The position numbers were made by a program, and so were the translations under genes. The notes beneath the pieces were generated by a model. That model saw only the letters and a program-made list of their open reading frames with translations. It made no database searches and was not told the DNA's origin. A stretch of DNA of 64,000 bases from Xenopus tropicalis (taxonomy: Eukaryota; Chordata; Amphibia; Anura; Pipidae). The DNA lies in contig NC_030683.2 of the NCBI RefSeq assembly GCF_000004195.4, positions 73,317,764-73,381,763 on the forward strand, read 5' to 3'. Positions 22,720-35,300 of the stretch are shown here, in pieces; positions within the stretch are counted from its first letter, which is position 1; every line of letters begins with the position of its first letter.

Positions 22720-23225
22720 TGCTGACTCTAATTTTACAGTTTACAGATGTGTTCTGATAAGACACATCTTATATAGCATAAATTAGAAACAGACCCAGGG
22801 GTGAAAGTATTTCCTCCCTCACAGTTAAAAGGGTCTTGTGAGGAAGAAGCTGGCAGAAATGCTTACATTTGGGGTTATTGAGGGTTATTGAGGAGTCTGG
22901 TGAATGGTGTAACCACATAGTCGTGGTCCCTAAACCCGATGGATCAATAAGCTTTTGTGTAGACCTGCACAAGGTCAATGCAGTGTCTACGTTTGAAGCC
23001 TACCTAATGCCCTGTGTGGATGAGTTACTAGACTCCTTGGGTGAGGCACCTTTACCTTAGACTTAACAAGGGCTATTGGCAGATTTCCTTTGAGCAAAAG
23101 TCCAAACCTAAAACTGTCTTTGCAACCCCTATGGTTGATACCAATGTACTATGATTCCATTTGGGCTAAATGGAGCCCCTGATCCCTTCCAGCCCCATTT
23201 GTTTCACACCAGTTCATGTTCCTTA
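22720..23225 (+). pseudogene. Gypsy reverse transcriptase, N-terminal half
   Basis: The first part, in shifting frames, resembles the 'FTDVF...' lead-in of gypsy RT. From 22869 the frame reads GLLRVIEESGEW, IVVVPKPDGSISFCVDLHKV and VDELLDSLGEA, then a frameshifted GYWQI block and TMIPFGLNGAPDPFQ. These are RT blocks 1-4. The sequence stops there because foldback repeats abut at about 23226; the catalytic YxDD block and RNase H are absent. Confidence 0.82.
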
Positions 23226-23397
23226 GGGGTATATTTGTTAACACTGGAGACAAACATCACAGGTGATGTTGCCCATAGCAACCAATCAGGTCTTTGCTTC
23301 TGTTTTCTAATTGTCTGTTCAAATCTAATTGCCGATTGGTTGCTATAGGAAACATCATCAGTGATGTTTGTCTCCAAGGTTGATAAATACACTCCTT
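23226..23397. repeat. Foldback repeat at gypsy RT break
   Basis: Arms contain CTGGAGACAAACATCAC and GTGATGTTTGTCTCC, plus ATAGCAACCAATC and GATTGGTTGCTAT, in inverted order. It interrupts the gypsy RT directly after PFQ-coding sequence. Confidence 0.75.
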
Positions 23398-23594
23398 AGG
23401 GGCCTATTTATTGTGCTGTATAAAAAACGGTATAAAAAGCTGTGTAAAATAAATGGCAGATTTCTCTGTCCGAAAGCAAGATTTTATGCCTTTATTTTAT
23501 GTAAAAAATGATGCCATTTTTATGCTGCAAAGCCTGCTGATGTGTGGCAAATTTTGGTGCCGTTTTTTACACAGCATAATAAATAGGCCCCTTA
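23398..23594. repeat. Foldback repeat, 'CTATTTATTATGCTG' family, copy 1
   Basis: Ends are GGGGCCTATTTATTGTGCTG and its inverse. Internal AAAAAACGG and CCGTTTTTT match too. A sister copy lies at 47781-48026. It abuts the preceding foldback, sharing a CTTAGGGG junction. Confidence 0.75.
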
Positions 23595-24967
23595 GGGAAC
23601 ATGTTCTCAGTTTCTTTTTGGACTCCAATATGGCAGGCAATAGATCTGACACAAGGTAGATCTAATGAAGATGGAAAGAGGCTTTCTTACGTCAGGGAGT
23701 AAGTGAGTGGCAGGGACTTTCTGAGCAATAGGGGAAAGGAAAGCCCTGGAGCTATAAGCGCAGGGGCAGCATGAAGGAGGTTCTCTCCTTTGATTGCACG
23801 GTGGATAGAGAAGCTAGTTCTGCTTGTGCTAGGTGACAGCCTGTTTGGATTTCCTATCATCGAAACACAGATGACACAGCAGATTCAGGACTGCTAGCTG
23901 GGCTGCTGAAGTTTTCTCATGGTTGGTGATGCAGCTCCTGCTGGTAGCAGAGTTTTGGGCCATCCTCTCTATAGGTAGAGGCAGCCTAATACTGCCTCTA
24001 CCTATGGTGGATATAATGACATAGCACTGATCTCAAATGGCAACTATGGAAGAAACATTCAAGCCTTCAGCAAGGAATATTGCCTTGGGTATTAATTATT
24101 TATTTAATAAAATGTGAATAAATAATGTGGCCATTTTACCCCATCTCTGTCTCCTGGTGTTTCATTAAGGTGGGTTGGCTCAAGATGAAGGGTCAATTGA
24201 GTCCCCTTGTCAAGTTAGAAGTTTGTGTCTCCTTCATCCTCTATGTAAATGTGTGTCCTATAGCACTGTTAAATCTTGAATGGCTGCAACTATGGCTACT
24301 GAGTAGCTAATTTATATAAACTGCAGTAGAGTATCTCAATATACTCAGTTATATAATCCATCTCATAGCTTATTTTGTTCTTGTATAAAGCCGAAGCAGT
24401 ATAATAATAGATCAGTTATAAAACTGTATATTTTACTCCTAGGGGCTTTGTGCTATAGGAAAATATTACTACAATATAGTATTTGTTAACATAATGTACA
24501 CTGTAATTTGTGAAAGGCCACGTGCTGTGTGAACTACTGTCCATTGTGCATTATGACTCAGCTGCGTGTTTCCCTTGTACTACAGGGAGATTCCACATTA
24601 CTATAATAATGTATAAATGGTTCTTTGTCATTATGGCACCCCACCCTAAAGGAATTTTATATTTTTTTAGCCAAAAGGTTGCCACAAAAACAGTTCAGTA
24701 TGTGCTTGGATATGTCGTATTTATTTCTATAATAAAATGTTTGGCTAGCAATCACATTCTATTTAAAAATTCCCTTTTGACCAAACAGCCACCGTGGATC
24801 CAGGAGAAGCAGAGGAAGGAGCCAATGTCATCAAACTAAAACTCGCTGTCCTGGCCATACTGTGCTAGAGCAGGTCAGCCTGCATGTTTGTAAGCTCGAA
24901 AGAGCAGAGTTATAAGTCTTGACAAAATGTACCTTAGAACTCCATTTGTTATAGTCTATGGAAACAT

Positions 24968-25057
24968 ATAGATGATATAAAGATAGACAGACAGACTCAT
25001 ATATAAACAAATAGATAGGTAGATACATGGATAGACACATAGATAAATAGACAGATA
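24968..25057. repeat. Imperfect GATA/GACA-rich tract
   Basis: Repeated GATA, GACA and TAGA tetranucleotides with variants (for example AGATAGACAGACAGACTC and AGATAGGTAGATAC). The array is degenerate, not a clean microsatellite. Confidence 0.75.
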
Positions 25058-25436
25058 TCCAATGCATGTCACCTAAAATTCTTGATTTATAGGATCTTCT
25101 ACTTTTCCCTGTTCTGATTTTATTCTGCTTACACTTTTCAGATAGTTCTCCAGAAGGTTTTGGCCAACTTAGAGTTGGGCATGGTTTAGATTTAGTTTAG
25201 GAGGGTAAGTGTTTTCCATTAAAGTATGTCCTTGGCAGTTTAGTGACTGGCCATTGATGCAAGGTTCTCAAACAGAGAGTCATCACATCTTCAGTCATCA
25301 CTTGCTGGAGGATGTGGTGTGTTGATGATCCTGGGTGGAGGTAGGTTCCAGAAGATTAAGTAAGGACCAGTAAATAGCTCGCTCTAGGAGTTAGAGGAAG
25401 GATCAGGGTAGTCAGTAGAGCAGCCAGAGGCTCCAA

Positions 25437-25720
25437 TTAGGAGCCTAGTAAGGGTTGGTACCTTGCAGTGTCTTCCACCAGTATAGAGACAGGCTCAGGA
25501 ATAGGAGATTCCTGAAGTAATACATCACTGACCTTTGCCTAGCGCTGGGCAATAGTTTACCTGTAAGTACTGCCTCTGAGGAGTACCATCCAAGGGATGA
25601 AAGTGTCAAAAGCAATTCTGAAATAATTGATGTTTGTACCATCTTATCTTCACCCACAAAGAGTTGTAAATCAGTCAATAAAGAGTTATTTTGTTTTGGG
25701 AACCACTGGCACCCAAGTTA
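25437..25720 (+). other. Possible solo LTR end
   Basis: The segment has a CAATAAAGAGTTATTTTG block followed closely by GGGAACCACTGGCACCC, which together resemble an R/U5 region and a primer site. No partner LTR was found, so this is a weak call. Confidence 0.2.
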
Positions 25721-28594
25721 TTTGAGAGATCAAGTTCAGTGTGTGAATCCAGTATGGTTAACCTTTCCTCCACCAGTACAGTGAGGGCCCACTGGAGAGG
25801 AAAGGGCTCTACGAGGAGTCCAAATTGGGTAAGAAAAGCAAGGTAGCAGAGAGTAGGCCATATGCAAAATAGTGTTACAAATTATTTACTGGTTTTGGCA
25901 CTGACATAATATTAGCTATTTAAAGTCAGGATGCATTTGCTCTATGTAGTATGTCAATCAAAGGCTGATTGTTTTGGGCCCTTAAATATGGACATTATTT
26001 TGTGCATTTGAGACACAGGTTTGGGTGCAATGAAGCATTTGAGCTGACTGATTCCATTCTATTCTGCCTAGTTTTATCCATGAGCATTCAAAGCTTTGTT
26101 TTAGCACAGACACTTTTCATTGTGTTTTAAAACCATTTATTCTGCTGTATTTTATAATACATTTCATGCATTATAACAAGGGGTGGGGGCAAACTAAGGA
26201 TAGGCATAAGAGGCAAGTACCAAAGGGACAATGTTGGGGGAAGCACATACTGCTTCTACCTACCCATAGTTTAGCTTTCTGCAAGTGAAGCCATCTGCTA
26301 ATGCATAATGGATGCAATGTACAATGTATGGTCAATCAAAACTGTGCCTATTTGCCCCCCTGCATGGCCACTGGCAAGAAAGTGCTGTTTAAATATATTG
26401 CTACTATATACAAAAATGGTGATAATAATAATAAACAACTCAAAATCGTTACCTTTTGTTTAATTTCTTTATTTTCAAAATGTTAACATGACAATTAACA
26501 GTATGCAAGCAGGCATTAAGGGTGAATGATCACATCACGGATAAACTATTTCTTTGATAGAAACTATATGTGTTTGCAGACACTTTTGTGAATTTGTCGT
26601 TAAAATGACATTTATATGTCGTTTTAACGACATTTTTTCTGACATTTTCAAAATGGAGTAAAGCTCAGTGTAACTCTGTTAGATCAATTCTAAACCTTTC
26701 CGTTTTGTTTGGTTTCACCTAATCTCCAATTAACACCTCTGGTAGAGGCCCCATTGGGGGATCAGTAACATATTAATGGGGATTAGCAGACTATTGTTAG
26801 GGGACAAGTTTCTGTCTAACCATAGAACAATAGGCACAAATAGCCTCATTAACATTTTATAAACAAGTAAAACTCTGATTAAAAAAAAGTTTAATTTATA
26901 TCTTATATATAAAAAGATTTTACCTGCATTGTTATGCTATTTTAAGCTTAATCAATGAGCCAATAATAACATTTTGTGTGAATATATTGTAAACATTTTT
27001 ATTGAAAGGAAAAGTAAAGCCTCCCGGGCAAATTTTTAGTTTTAGCAGCAGTGCCCCCTCTTTAATCACTTCACTGACATTTGCCCCAACTTATCTGTGC
27101 CCCCATAGCGTGTCCAGAACTACAGAGCTGCCTGACAGCATTGGTCCCCCACCTGTTCCCAGCCGCCATCTTGGTGATTAGCAAACAGCACATGCACACT
27201 GGCACCCAAACTTAGATTTTGGGGTACAGGGTTTGACTGGCCCAACAGGGCACTCGATAAAGACCCGGTGGTTCCCAGTCCTGTTGGACCTCATTTTACT
27301 TGGCATGTTGGTGTGTGGCCCAGATTGCTGCTGACCAGTAATGAGTAGGGGCTAGAGAAGAAGGTATTCAGACCCTTAAATCTTGTTACAGAAGTGGAAT
27401 TACACAGAAATATAGAAAACATTAGAAAGCCCAGATTGTTCTGAAAAAAATGATGTATAGTTTCCCTGGGCAAACTAAAATTACCCCTCAGGAAATGCTC
27501 CCAATGTGAAATGACAAATAGCATATGAAATACAAAATCCTGTTGGTAAAACCCTTACCCCAAGGCTCCTGTAGCTGTGGGACTGAGTTTGATGGCACCG
27601 ACACATTTACTAACAGCTAAAGGCAAATTCATTAAAAAAAATGTCAGGAAAATGACAAAATCTGAAAACTGTCTGTTTAAAAGATGAATTCACAAAAGTG
27701 GAGATTTATGAATTAGGTGGAAAATCTGACAAATCTATCTCCACTTTTATTTTGTCTCAATATCACCACTTTTGTGAATTCCCCCCCATGTCTCTGTACT
27801 CAATTTACTATAAACTGAACATAGCAAATAAAAGACAAATATTAGTCTTCACTGTTATTGTTATGGTTGTTTTATTGATTATCTTTCTGTTCAGACCCTC
27901 TCTAATCCATATTCCATTCTGTCTTTCTGCTGGCTGTCTGGTAGCTAGGGAAATGAACTCCAAGCAACCACATAGCAGTTAAATCTCCAAGCTTAAGAGC
28001 AAGCAGGAACAAAAGTAAATAATTAAAAAAACTAAACTTTAAACTGCCTTTGAATATTGCTGTCTGCATCATACTAAAAGTTAATATTGAGGTGAGCGTC
28101 AGTGTACCTTCCAACAGAGATTGTTCCTGTTCCAGTCCTCTTTTTTGGTGGGGAAAAACAAGACACTATACACTAAATCATATGTCCTATGTCCCTTACT
28201 ATCTTCTGCACTTATCCTGGCCCCCAATGAACTCAGTATTGATAATACATAAATCTATCCACTACAAAGACCACATTACCTGTACCTGTTCTCTATGCCT
28301 TTCCATAGGGTATGAGCTGGGGGGCACTTGCTTCAAGCACGGCACTGATTTATAAATATCTAATTATGATTATACAGTGTGAAATCTGTTCTTTGTCAAA
28401 CAGTGCATATGTTACAAAGCGTAATAATTTTCTATTGAAATATTCAATGCATGTAATAAAGCACCAATTTTGCAACAATTTTACATCACATTTTAATTCA
28501 GAAAAGAAAAATTTATGAATGGTTATGCTGTTTATAGATGCCAAGTCTAATCACCCATTTAGTGCAGAGAATAATATTAGAAATTTTAAAACAT

Positions 28595-28600
28595 TTTATT
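28595..28600 (-). terminator. Candidate SIAE polyadenylation signal
   Basis: TTTATT on the plus strand is AATAAA on the coding strand, about 510 nt past the SIAE stop. Another AATAAA overlaps the stop codon (29111-29116), too close to be the only signal. Motif match only. Confidence 0.25.
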
Positions 28601-29111
28601 TATGCAGTGCAAGGGCTTTGGTGTGTCACAACTTGTTTCAAAATATATTGGAGTGTCACATAGTGGTTTTGCATAGATATAATTGACACAAGCACAACCT
28701 CTCTCACCCTAACTCCTTTCAACTCCACTAATAGTCAGGGATTAATGCCTCTCTTACTCCAAGGAAAAGGAGTAATCACAAACAATGTATTACCTACATC
28801 CACTATGTAATACTGTGCCTCCAGGCACAATACTGTATGTGTGTAAGAAATTTAGAAGAGCTTGTGCTGAACATATCTTTTGCTTGTTGTAAATCTCTGC
28901 TTGTTGTTATTTCTTGATCTAAACAAGAATATTGAAACTACTCCATATTTGCTCCTCAGTTAGATTCTTTTGACTAAAACAATATGCAAAAAGTCTGTTT
29001 TGAGCACAAGGCCTATTCATCGGGTGTATTTTTAAATGTACAGTAATTATTTGTATCAAAAACAATGTTCTGAAACAGTTTATCATTGCCAGTATTTAAT
29101 ATCCCTGGTTT

Positions 29112-29333
29112 TTATTTCTTAAAATACTCTACAAAGAGAGGAGCGGGTAGTTTTTTCTGAATACTATAAATAGGGCACTTTTTGTATTCACAGGGCCAGT
29201 CCTCCCATGCATAGCGTATTCCTGAAATTTGTGAGCAGCCTTTAAAGTACACAGTGACCACGTTAGAACATGCTGATGTTACTGGCACAGGAAACCAGCC
29301 ACCCACTGTTTCATCCTTTGAGTCACAAAGCAC
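29112..29333 (-). CDS. siae: SIAE exon 10 (last coding exon)
   Basis: It encodes residues 440-512: [19 protein letters not shown] and [12 protein letters not shown] before the TAA stop at 29114-29112. The acceptor is TATTCCAG|GTGC. Confidence 0.95.
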   Translation of the reverse strand: MLCDSKDETVGGWFPVPVTSACSNVVTVYFKGCSQISGIRYAWEDWPCEYKKCPIYSIQKKLPAPLFVEYFKK

Positions 29334-32300
29334 CTGGAATATAAATAATAAATTCACAATAAATGCCGTTAAACCAGACATAAGAAGGAATCATAAAACC
29401 CAGATTAACTAGAACTACCTCCCACAAATAATACTCTTTTATCAACCAATTGTAGCAATAAAATAAGATGGATAAAGCATTCAGCTACAGGTATGGGTTG
29501 TCTTATATGGAAACCCATTATCTAGAAAATCTCCAGATTACAGAAAGACCATCTCCCATAGGTTCCATTTTAGGCAAATACAGGGTATGGTACCCGTTAG
29601 CCAGAATGCTTGGGTTTTCCAGATAAGGGGTCTTTCCATAATTCGGATCGCCTAGCTTAAGTCTGCTTAAAAAATTATTTAAGCAGAAATTAAACCCAAT
29701 AAGGATTAATTATATCTTAGTTGGGATCAAGTACAAGGTACTGTTTTATTTTTACAGAGAAAAAGGAAACCATTTCTAAAAATGTGAATTATTTGAATAA
29801 AATGAAGTCTATGGGAGATGACGTTTCCGTAATTCAGAGCTTTCTGGATAATGGGTTTCCAAATAAGGGGTCCAATACCTGTAATTTAATTTTTTAAAAA
29901 TTATTTCCTTTTTGACAGTAATAATAAAACAGTACCTTGTACTTGATCCTAACTACATTGCAGAAATCCATATTGGACACAGACAAACCCTATTGGGTTT
30001 ATGTAATGTCTAAATTACAGAAAGATCCCTTATGTGGAAAACCCCATGTCCCAAGCATTTCGGGATTATATATACTATACTTGTACTAAGTTTCTATTTT
30101 CTATAAGATATAAGATAACAGTATACCTCCCAACATTTTTTTAAGAGAAAGAGGGACAAAAATATGTGACGCGGGAAGTGCGGCGAATTTTTTTTGGCCA
30201 CGCCTGGTTTGTGACCACGCCCCACATGCCACACCCACTTTACATGCCCCAGATGTGCCAGTTTAATCACCAAATAAAAAGAATAAAGGACATATTAACT
30301 TCAAAGGTGCCAGTATGACTACATTAAATTGATAAAGGGCATATTAACCCCAGACATCCCAGTAAAATTACTAAATTAAACTGATAAAGGGCATATCAAC
30401 TTCAGACATGCCAACAGTTCTGTGCATTTGCCAAAGTTATAAACAGGGCCAATTCCAGTGGTACATAAATCGATGTTAATTCCTTCTATTCTTAATCAGT
30501 TGAAAGCAAAACAATATTAATGTACCACTAGAATTTCTAGCCATATTAACAAGGCCAGCCTAAGGTTCCCAAGACTTATAAGGGCCCCTTTTAAATGTCT
30601 GCTATATTTTGTGAACAGATCAGCGGCTCAGCGATACCTCTGTCTTCTCCTGCATGCTGTGCTCTGCCAGAGATTCCCAGGAGTGAGAGATATATGTTAG
30701 GGGTGGAAAGGTGAAACTGTCCAGCACACAAATAAAGGCAGCAGCCTCTTCTGCCTGATAAAAGACAGAGTGCACTCCCAGCTCCTGACCCGGTGAGCAG
30801 GAGCAAGGAGAGGAATGCACGCCAATGCCAATAGTTGACCCTTGCCTGTCACAAATGCTCCTCCCAGGACAATTAAACATCAAGGTAAACCTGTGAGCTT
30901 GAGTGTAGCAGGGGAGATTCAAGAGTTAAGGGGGTGGGTTTTTTTTTTCCGGGGCAGAGCAGGCACAGCAATCAATTAAATGGCAATGCTGAGAAGTGGC
31001 ACATCTAACAATGAATCCAGGACAGCAGGCAGTGCCATAAATATCGGGACTGTCCCGCTAAAAAACATGACACCTTCAGCTCTAGTGCTTTAAATTTACC
31101 TGACTTTTCAGTTGGAAGTCTGTACATATGCTGGTAGTGGGCTGAATCCAGGATTCAATGCATCTCTATTGCAAGCAAACTCATTTCTCACTTTTAAAAA
31201 TATAATTGTTTAAATTGTTCTATTTATTACTGGTGCAGTCTTCTATTGCTCTGAATTATGTCTATAATATGTTTTTGCAGTCACAAAACTTGTAGTGCAA
31301 GTTCTTACCTCAAAAATGCTGTCACTTAAATGAGTTATTAGAAGTTTCTGATCATATGTAATGTTTATATATGATTCTTTGTAAAATATTTCAAATTTGG
31401 TTGGAAATGGACCCTGAAAGGGAACATTTTTTTCACCATAAGCAATAGCTCTTGCTCCCAGATACAGTCGATATGCAACAGTTTGTTTGTCTCTTGGGTG
31501 AACACTGCAGAAAAAGATAGAGAAAGAAAGAGAAAGTGTAATCTACAGTTGTAATCTGATTCTGCTTGAGATTTAAACATACAAAATACACCTTGGGGCA
31601 CATTTACTAACCCACGAACGGGCCGAATGCGTCCGATTGCGTTTTTTTCGTAATGATCGGTATTTGGCGATTTTTCGGAAAATTATCGCAACTTTTTCGT
31701 TGCCATTCCGAATGTTGCGCAAAATCTGGCGATTTTTTCGTAGTGTTAAAACTTGTGCGAAAAGTCGCGCCTTTTTCGTAGCCATTCCGAAAGTTGCGCA
31801 AAATGTTGCGATTTTTTCGTAGCGTTCGGATTCATTCAAGCTTCAGTATGGTGACTTTTCTTGGGCAAGGTTGGAGCTGCAGGGTGCCATTGAGTCCTAT
31901 GGGAGGCTTCCAAAATCATGCTAAGTCTGAAAGTTTCGCCCGCCGCTTACGAGCGCTCAATACGAAAAAGTTGCGACAAGATACGAGCGAATCGTAATGG
32001 CTACGATAAACTCGCGTTTTTTCTCGCAAATTGTATTGGTAACAAAAAAGTCGTTGAAAAGGCGCCGAAAAAAATCGCAAAAAAATACAATAAAGTCGCA
32101 AAATGTTCGTTTTCCAATCGGAATTTTTCCAATTCGGATTCGAATTCGTGTCTTAGTAAATCAGCCCCCTCGTGTTTCACCACAAAATGATGCAATGAAC
32201 CTTTTATAAAAAAATAATTTTAATGTACACTTTGTCCCCAGGTTTTGCATCTGCCACCCAGATGCTTCCAGAACAGAGTGTATAGAGAATAGAGTAAATA

Positions 32301-35300
32301 CAGGAGTGGGACAGGAGTGACACATGAATGGCCATGAAGCTCAAGGGCCCCCCCTTAAAAAACAAGCACTTTTTTTATGCAAAGCTGCAGACCTGCTCAT
32401 TGAATACCACTTTTTTATTATTATTATGTCTATTTTGTTGCACAATAAAACAGTTTAACATTACACTAAGTCAATTAATATAGTCTGGCTATATGACATC
32501 ATTAATATTAATGATATGCATTGTTGTTTGGTAGTTTTTGTGCATATATAATAAAATGTTGTATATTTCACCATACCATCCATATGGAGAGTTATCATCC
32601 CCAAGATCCATTGCAACAGCCATAAATGTGTTATTCATCTTTGGATTAGGAGCATAACCATAATCAGCAGTTTGATGCCATCTAATGACAGGATAATTAT
32701 CATTTTGCTGGCTTTTCTGATATGTAGATAACTGAAAAACACAAAGGAGCACATTTACTAAAATCCGTTGTTTTGGGGGCTTAAAACACAATATGGTATA
32801 AATTCAGAGTAACCACAATCATTTCTGATGTTCTAAAATGTCTCAACAATGCTTTTATTGTTCGTACGAAAATATTGCATTTGCATTCTGAAAGTCATTA
32901 AATTTTTGTGCCAAAACCTTTCTGGCTTGAAGCCTTCCATGTCTGGCTTTGGAAGCCTTCCATAGGAATCAATGGCACTCAACAGATCAGAGTCTCAACA
33001 GAAGTTTGTTTCCATGAATCCTTTTAATTTTTCCCAAACAGGAATTGCTCCAGCAGCCATTTTAGGAACATTGGCACTCTTGAAAAACAATAATGTGTTT
33101 AAGTTTGAGTTGAAACTGGTTGAACTAAAAACAATGATATGATTAACTTCCCCTTGAACTGGGTGAAACTGAAAACAATGAGGGGATTAATTTACCCTTG
33201 AAGGACAGGCTGTTACTGACTATTCCTCTATTCCTCTACTATTCTAAGCCTCTGTAGGACTCAATGGTACTTGACAGGTTAAACTCTTTGATTTTTGTAG
33301 AACATTTAAACTCTGTATCTATATGGAACTGTGTTAAATATACACTGCTCAAAAAAATAAAGGGAACACTTAAACAACACAATGTAACTCCAAGTCAATC
33401 ACACAATCAACACAATGTAACTCCAAGTTAATCACACATTGTCAATTGATTGACAATCAATTTCATATGCTGTTGTGCAAATGGAATAGACAACAGGTGG
33501 AAATTATAGGCAATTAGCAAGACATCCCCAATAAAGGAGTGGTTCTGCAGGTGGTGACCACAGACCACTTCTCAGTTCCTATGCTTTCTGGCTGATGTTT
33601 TGGTCACTTTTGACTGCTGGTGGTCTTTTAACTCTAGTGGTAGCATGAGACGGAGTCTACAACCCACACAAATGGCTCAGGTAGTGCATCTCATCCAGGA
33701 TGGCACATCAATTCGAGCTGTGGCAAGAAGGTTTGCTGTGTCTGTCAGCATAGTGTCCAGAGCATGGAGGCGCTACCAGGAGACAGGCCAGTACATCAGG
33801 AGACGTGGAGGAGGCTGAAGGAGGGCAACAACCCAGCAGCAGGGCCGCTACCTCCGCCTTTGTGCAAGGAGGAACAGGAGGAGCATTGCCAGAACCCTGT
33901 AAAATGACCTCCAGCAGGCCACAAATGTGCATGTGTCTGCTCAAACAGTCAGAAACAGACTCCATGAGGGTGGTATGAGGGCCCGATGTCCACAGGTGGG
34001 CGTTGTGCTTACAGCTCAACACCATGCGGGATGTTTGGCATTTGCCAGAGAACACCAAGATTGGCAAATTCGCCACTAGCACCCTGTGCTCTTCACAGAT
34101 GAAAGCAGGTTCACACTGAGCACATGTGACAGACGTGACAGAGTCTGGAGACGCCGTGGAGAACGTTCTGCTGCCTGCAACATCCTCCAGCACGACCAGT
34201 TTGGCAGTGGGTCAGTAATGGTGTGGGGTGGCATTTCTTTGGGGGGCTGCACAGCCCTCCATGTGCTCACCAGAGGTAGCCTGACTGCCATTAGGTACCA
34301 AGATGAGATCCTCAGACCCCTTGTGAGACCATTTGCAGGTGCGGTTGGCCATGCTTAGCACAGTTCACCAAAGCACAATTTCACAGCTCTCCATTTAACT
34401 GTATAGGATTTGTAGAGCATATTTACCAAGAAGTAAGTACACCTAAAAAAAAGTTAGAGCTGTGAAATTTCCTTCTGGCTTAAATGCAACAACTAATTTA
34501 CAGCAAACATAAAATGACTGTTTTGCAATTTAGAAGTAATGTTTTTCTTCAGCTACAAATAGCATTACAAGAAAAATGAGCAAAGCTTTTCCTTTGCTTT
34601 TTATAACAACATAAATAGAACACTGAGAGCTGCAGGATAAAATATGCTGCTATTCTGGGAACCATGCATATGATTACCTGAACAAATCCAAAGGGGAAGT
34701 ATCTATCAGTCTGTCCATTTGTGCCTTCATGAAATGATAGTCTCCAGTCTTCTATGAGGGCTGGGAATGTGCAGTTATATAAGTCAGTGTTCATACCTGT
34801 GTTCTGCTCACCTGTTATACACAAAACAAAATGGGAGTTATCAGATTAATTAATTATTAATTATTATTCCAAGCAATATTCCTTACATCATATTTAAATT
34901 TTTCTTGTGCAAAGTTTTAGAAACAGGCAGAAAATCTGTTGGCATCACTTGACTGAAAGAAGCATTCACTGTATATTGTGTCACTGTCGAATGTGAGTGT
35001 ATGAAACACGCTACTTTTTGTGCAAGCCATAATGTTTTGTGTGCACTGGCGTCACAGCAAGAGTATGCATGTGTCAGTGTACAGCTTAGAGCAAACGTTG
35101 GTCCATAGTGTGGTACAATACAAGAGGTATTTAAAAGGACTGGAAGAAAGCTACTAATTATAAGATATCTGCCACCGTTTGCCTTCAGCCATATAATCAG
35201 CTCAGAGAATATTTAGTCCCTGACAACTCATTATTTATGATATAATGGGTGCACTGGCTATTGCTATGATCTCTGGAAAATGTGTTGTCAGAAAAGGATC

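Larger units (their letters stand above)
17880..23225 (+). mobile_element. Ty3/gypsy LTR retrotransposon, degraded and split
   Basis: Remnants of gag (18068-18757), aspartic protease (20879-21205), integrase (21490-22590) and the first half of reverse transcriptase (22720-23225) lie on the plus strand in that order. The left edge is a guess from a TG...CA stretch before a primer-binding-like site. No 3' LTR was recognised; the RT is cut off at 23225 by foldback repeats. A complete Tc1 element (18859-20723) splits gag from protease. Integrase before RT differs from standard gypsy and fits the Gmr1-like group. Confidence 0.8.
23595..28594. other. Gene-poor stretch between PANX3 and SIAE
   Basis: No conserved exon was found on either strand. 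The open frames are short and show no family features. Contents noted: a GATA/GACA-rich tract, an LTR-like segment near 25437-25720, a small palindrome at 26597-26631 (GTCGTTAAAA with its inverse), a repeat fragment at 27880-28090 like the one at 1.1-1.5 kb, and a short relative of the GGTTTGACTGG repeats at 27228-27290. Confidence 0.45.

Noticed and set aside
24510..24839. 109-residue open frame as a gene
   Set aside because: Composition is AT-driven, with no family features and no splice or promoter context.
17000..29000. A TBRG1 or other gene between PANX3 and SIAE
   Set aside because: No run of conserved, splice-bounded frames was found on either strand; the identifiable content is transposon-derived.
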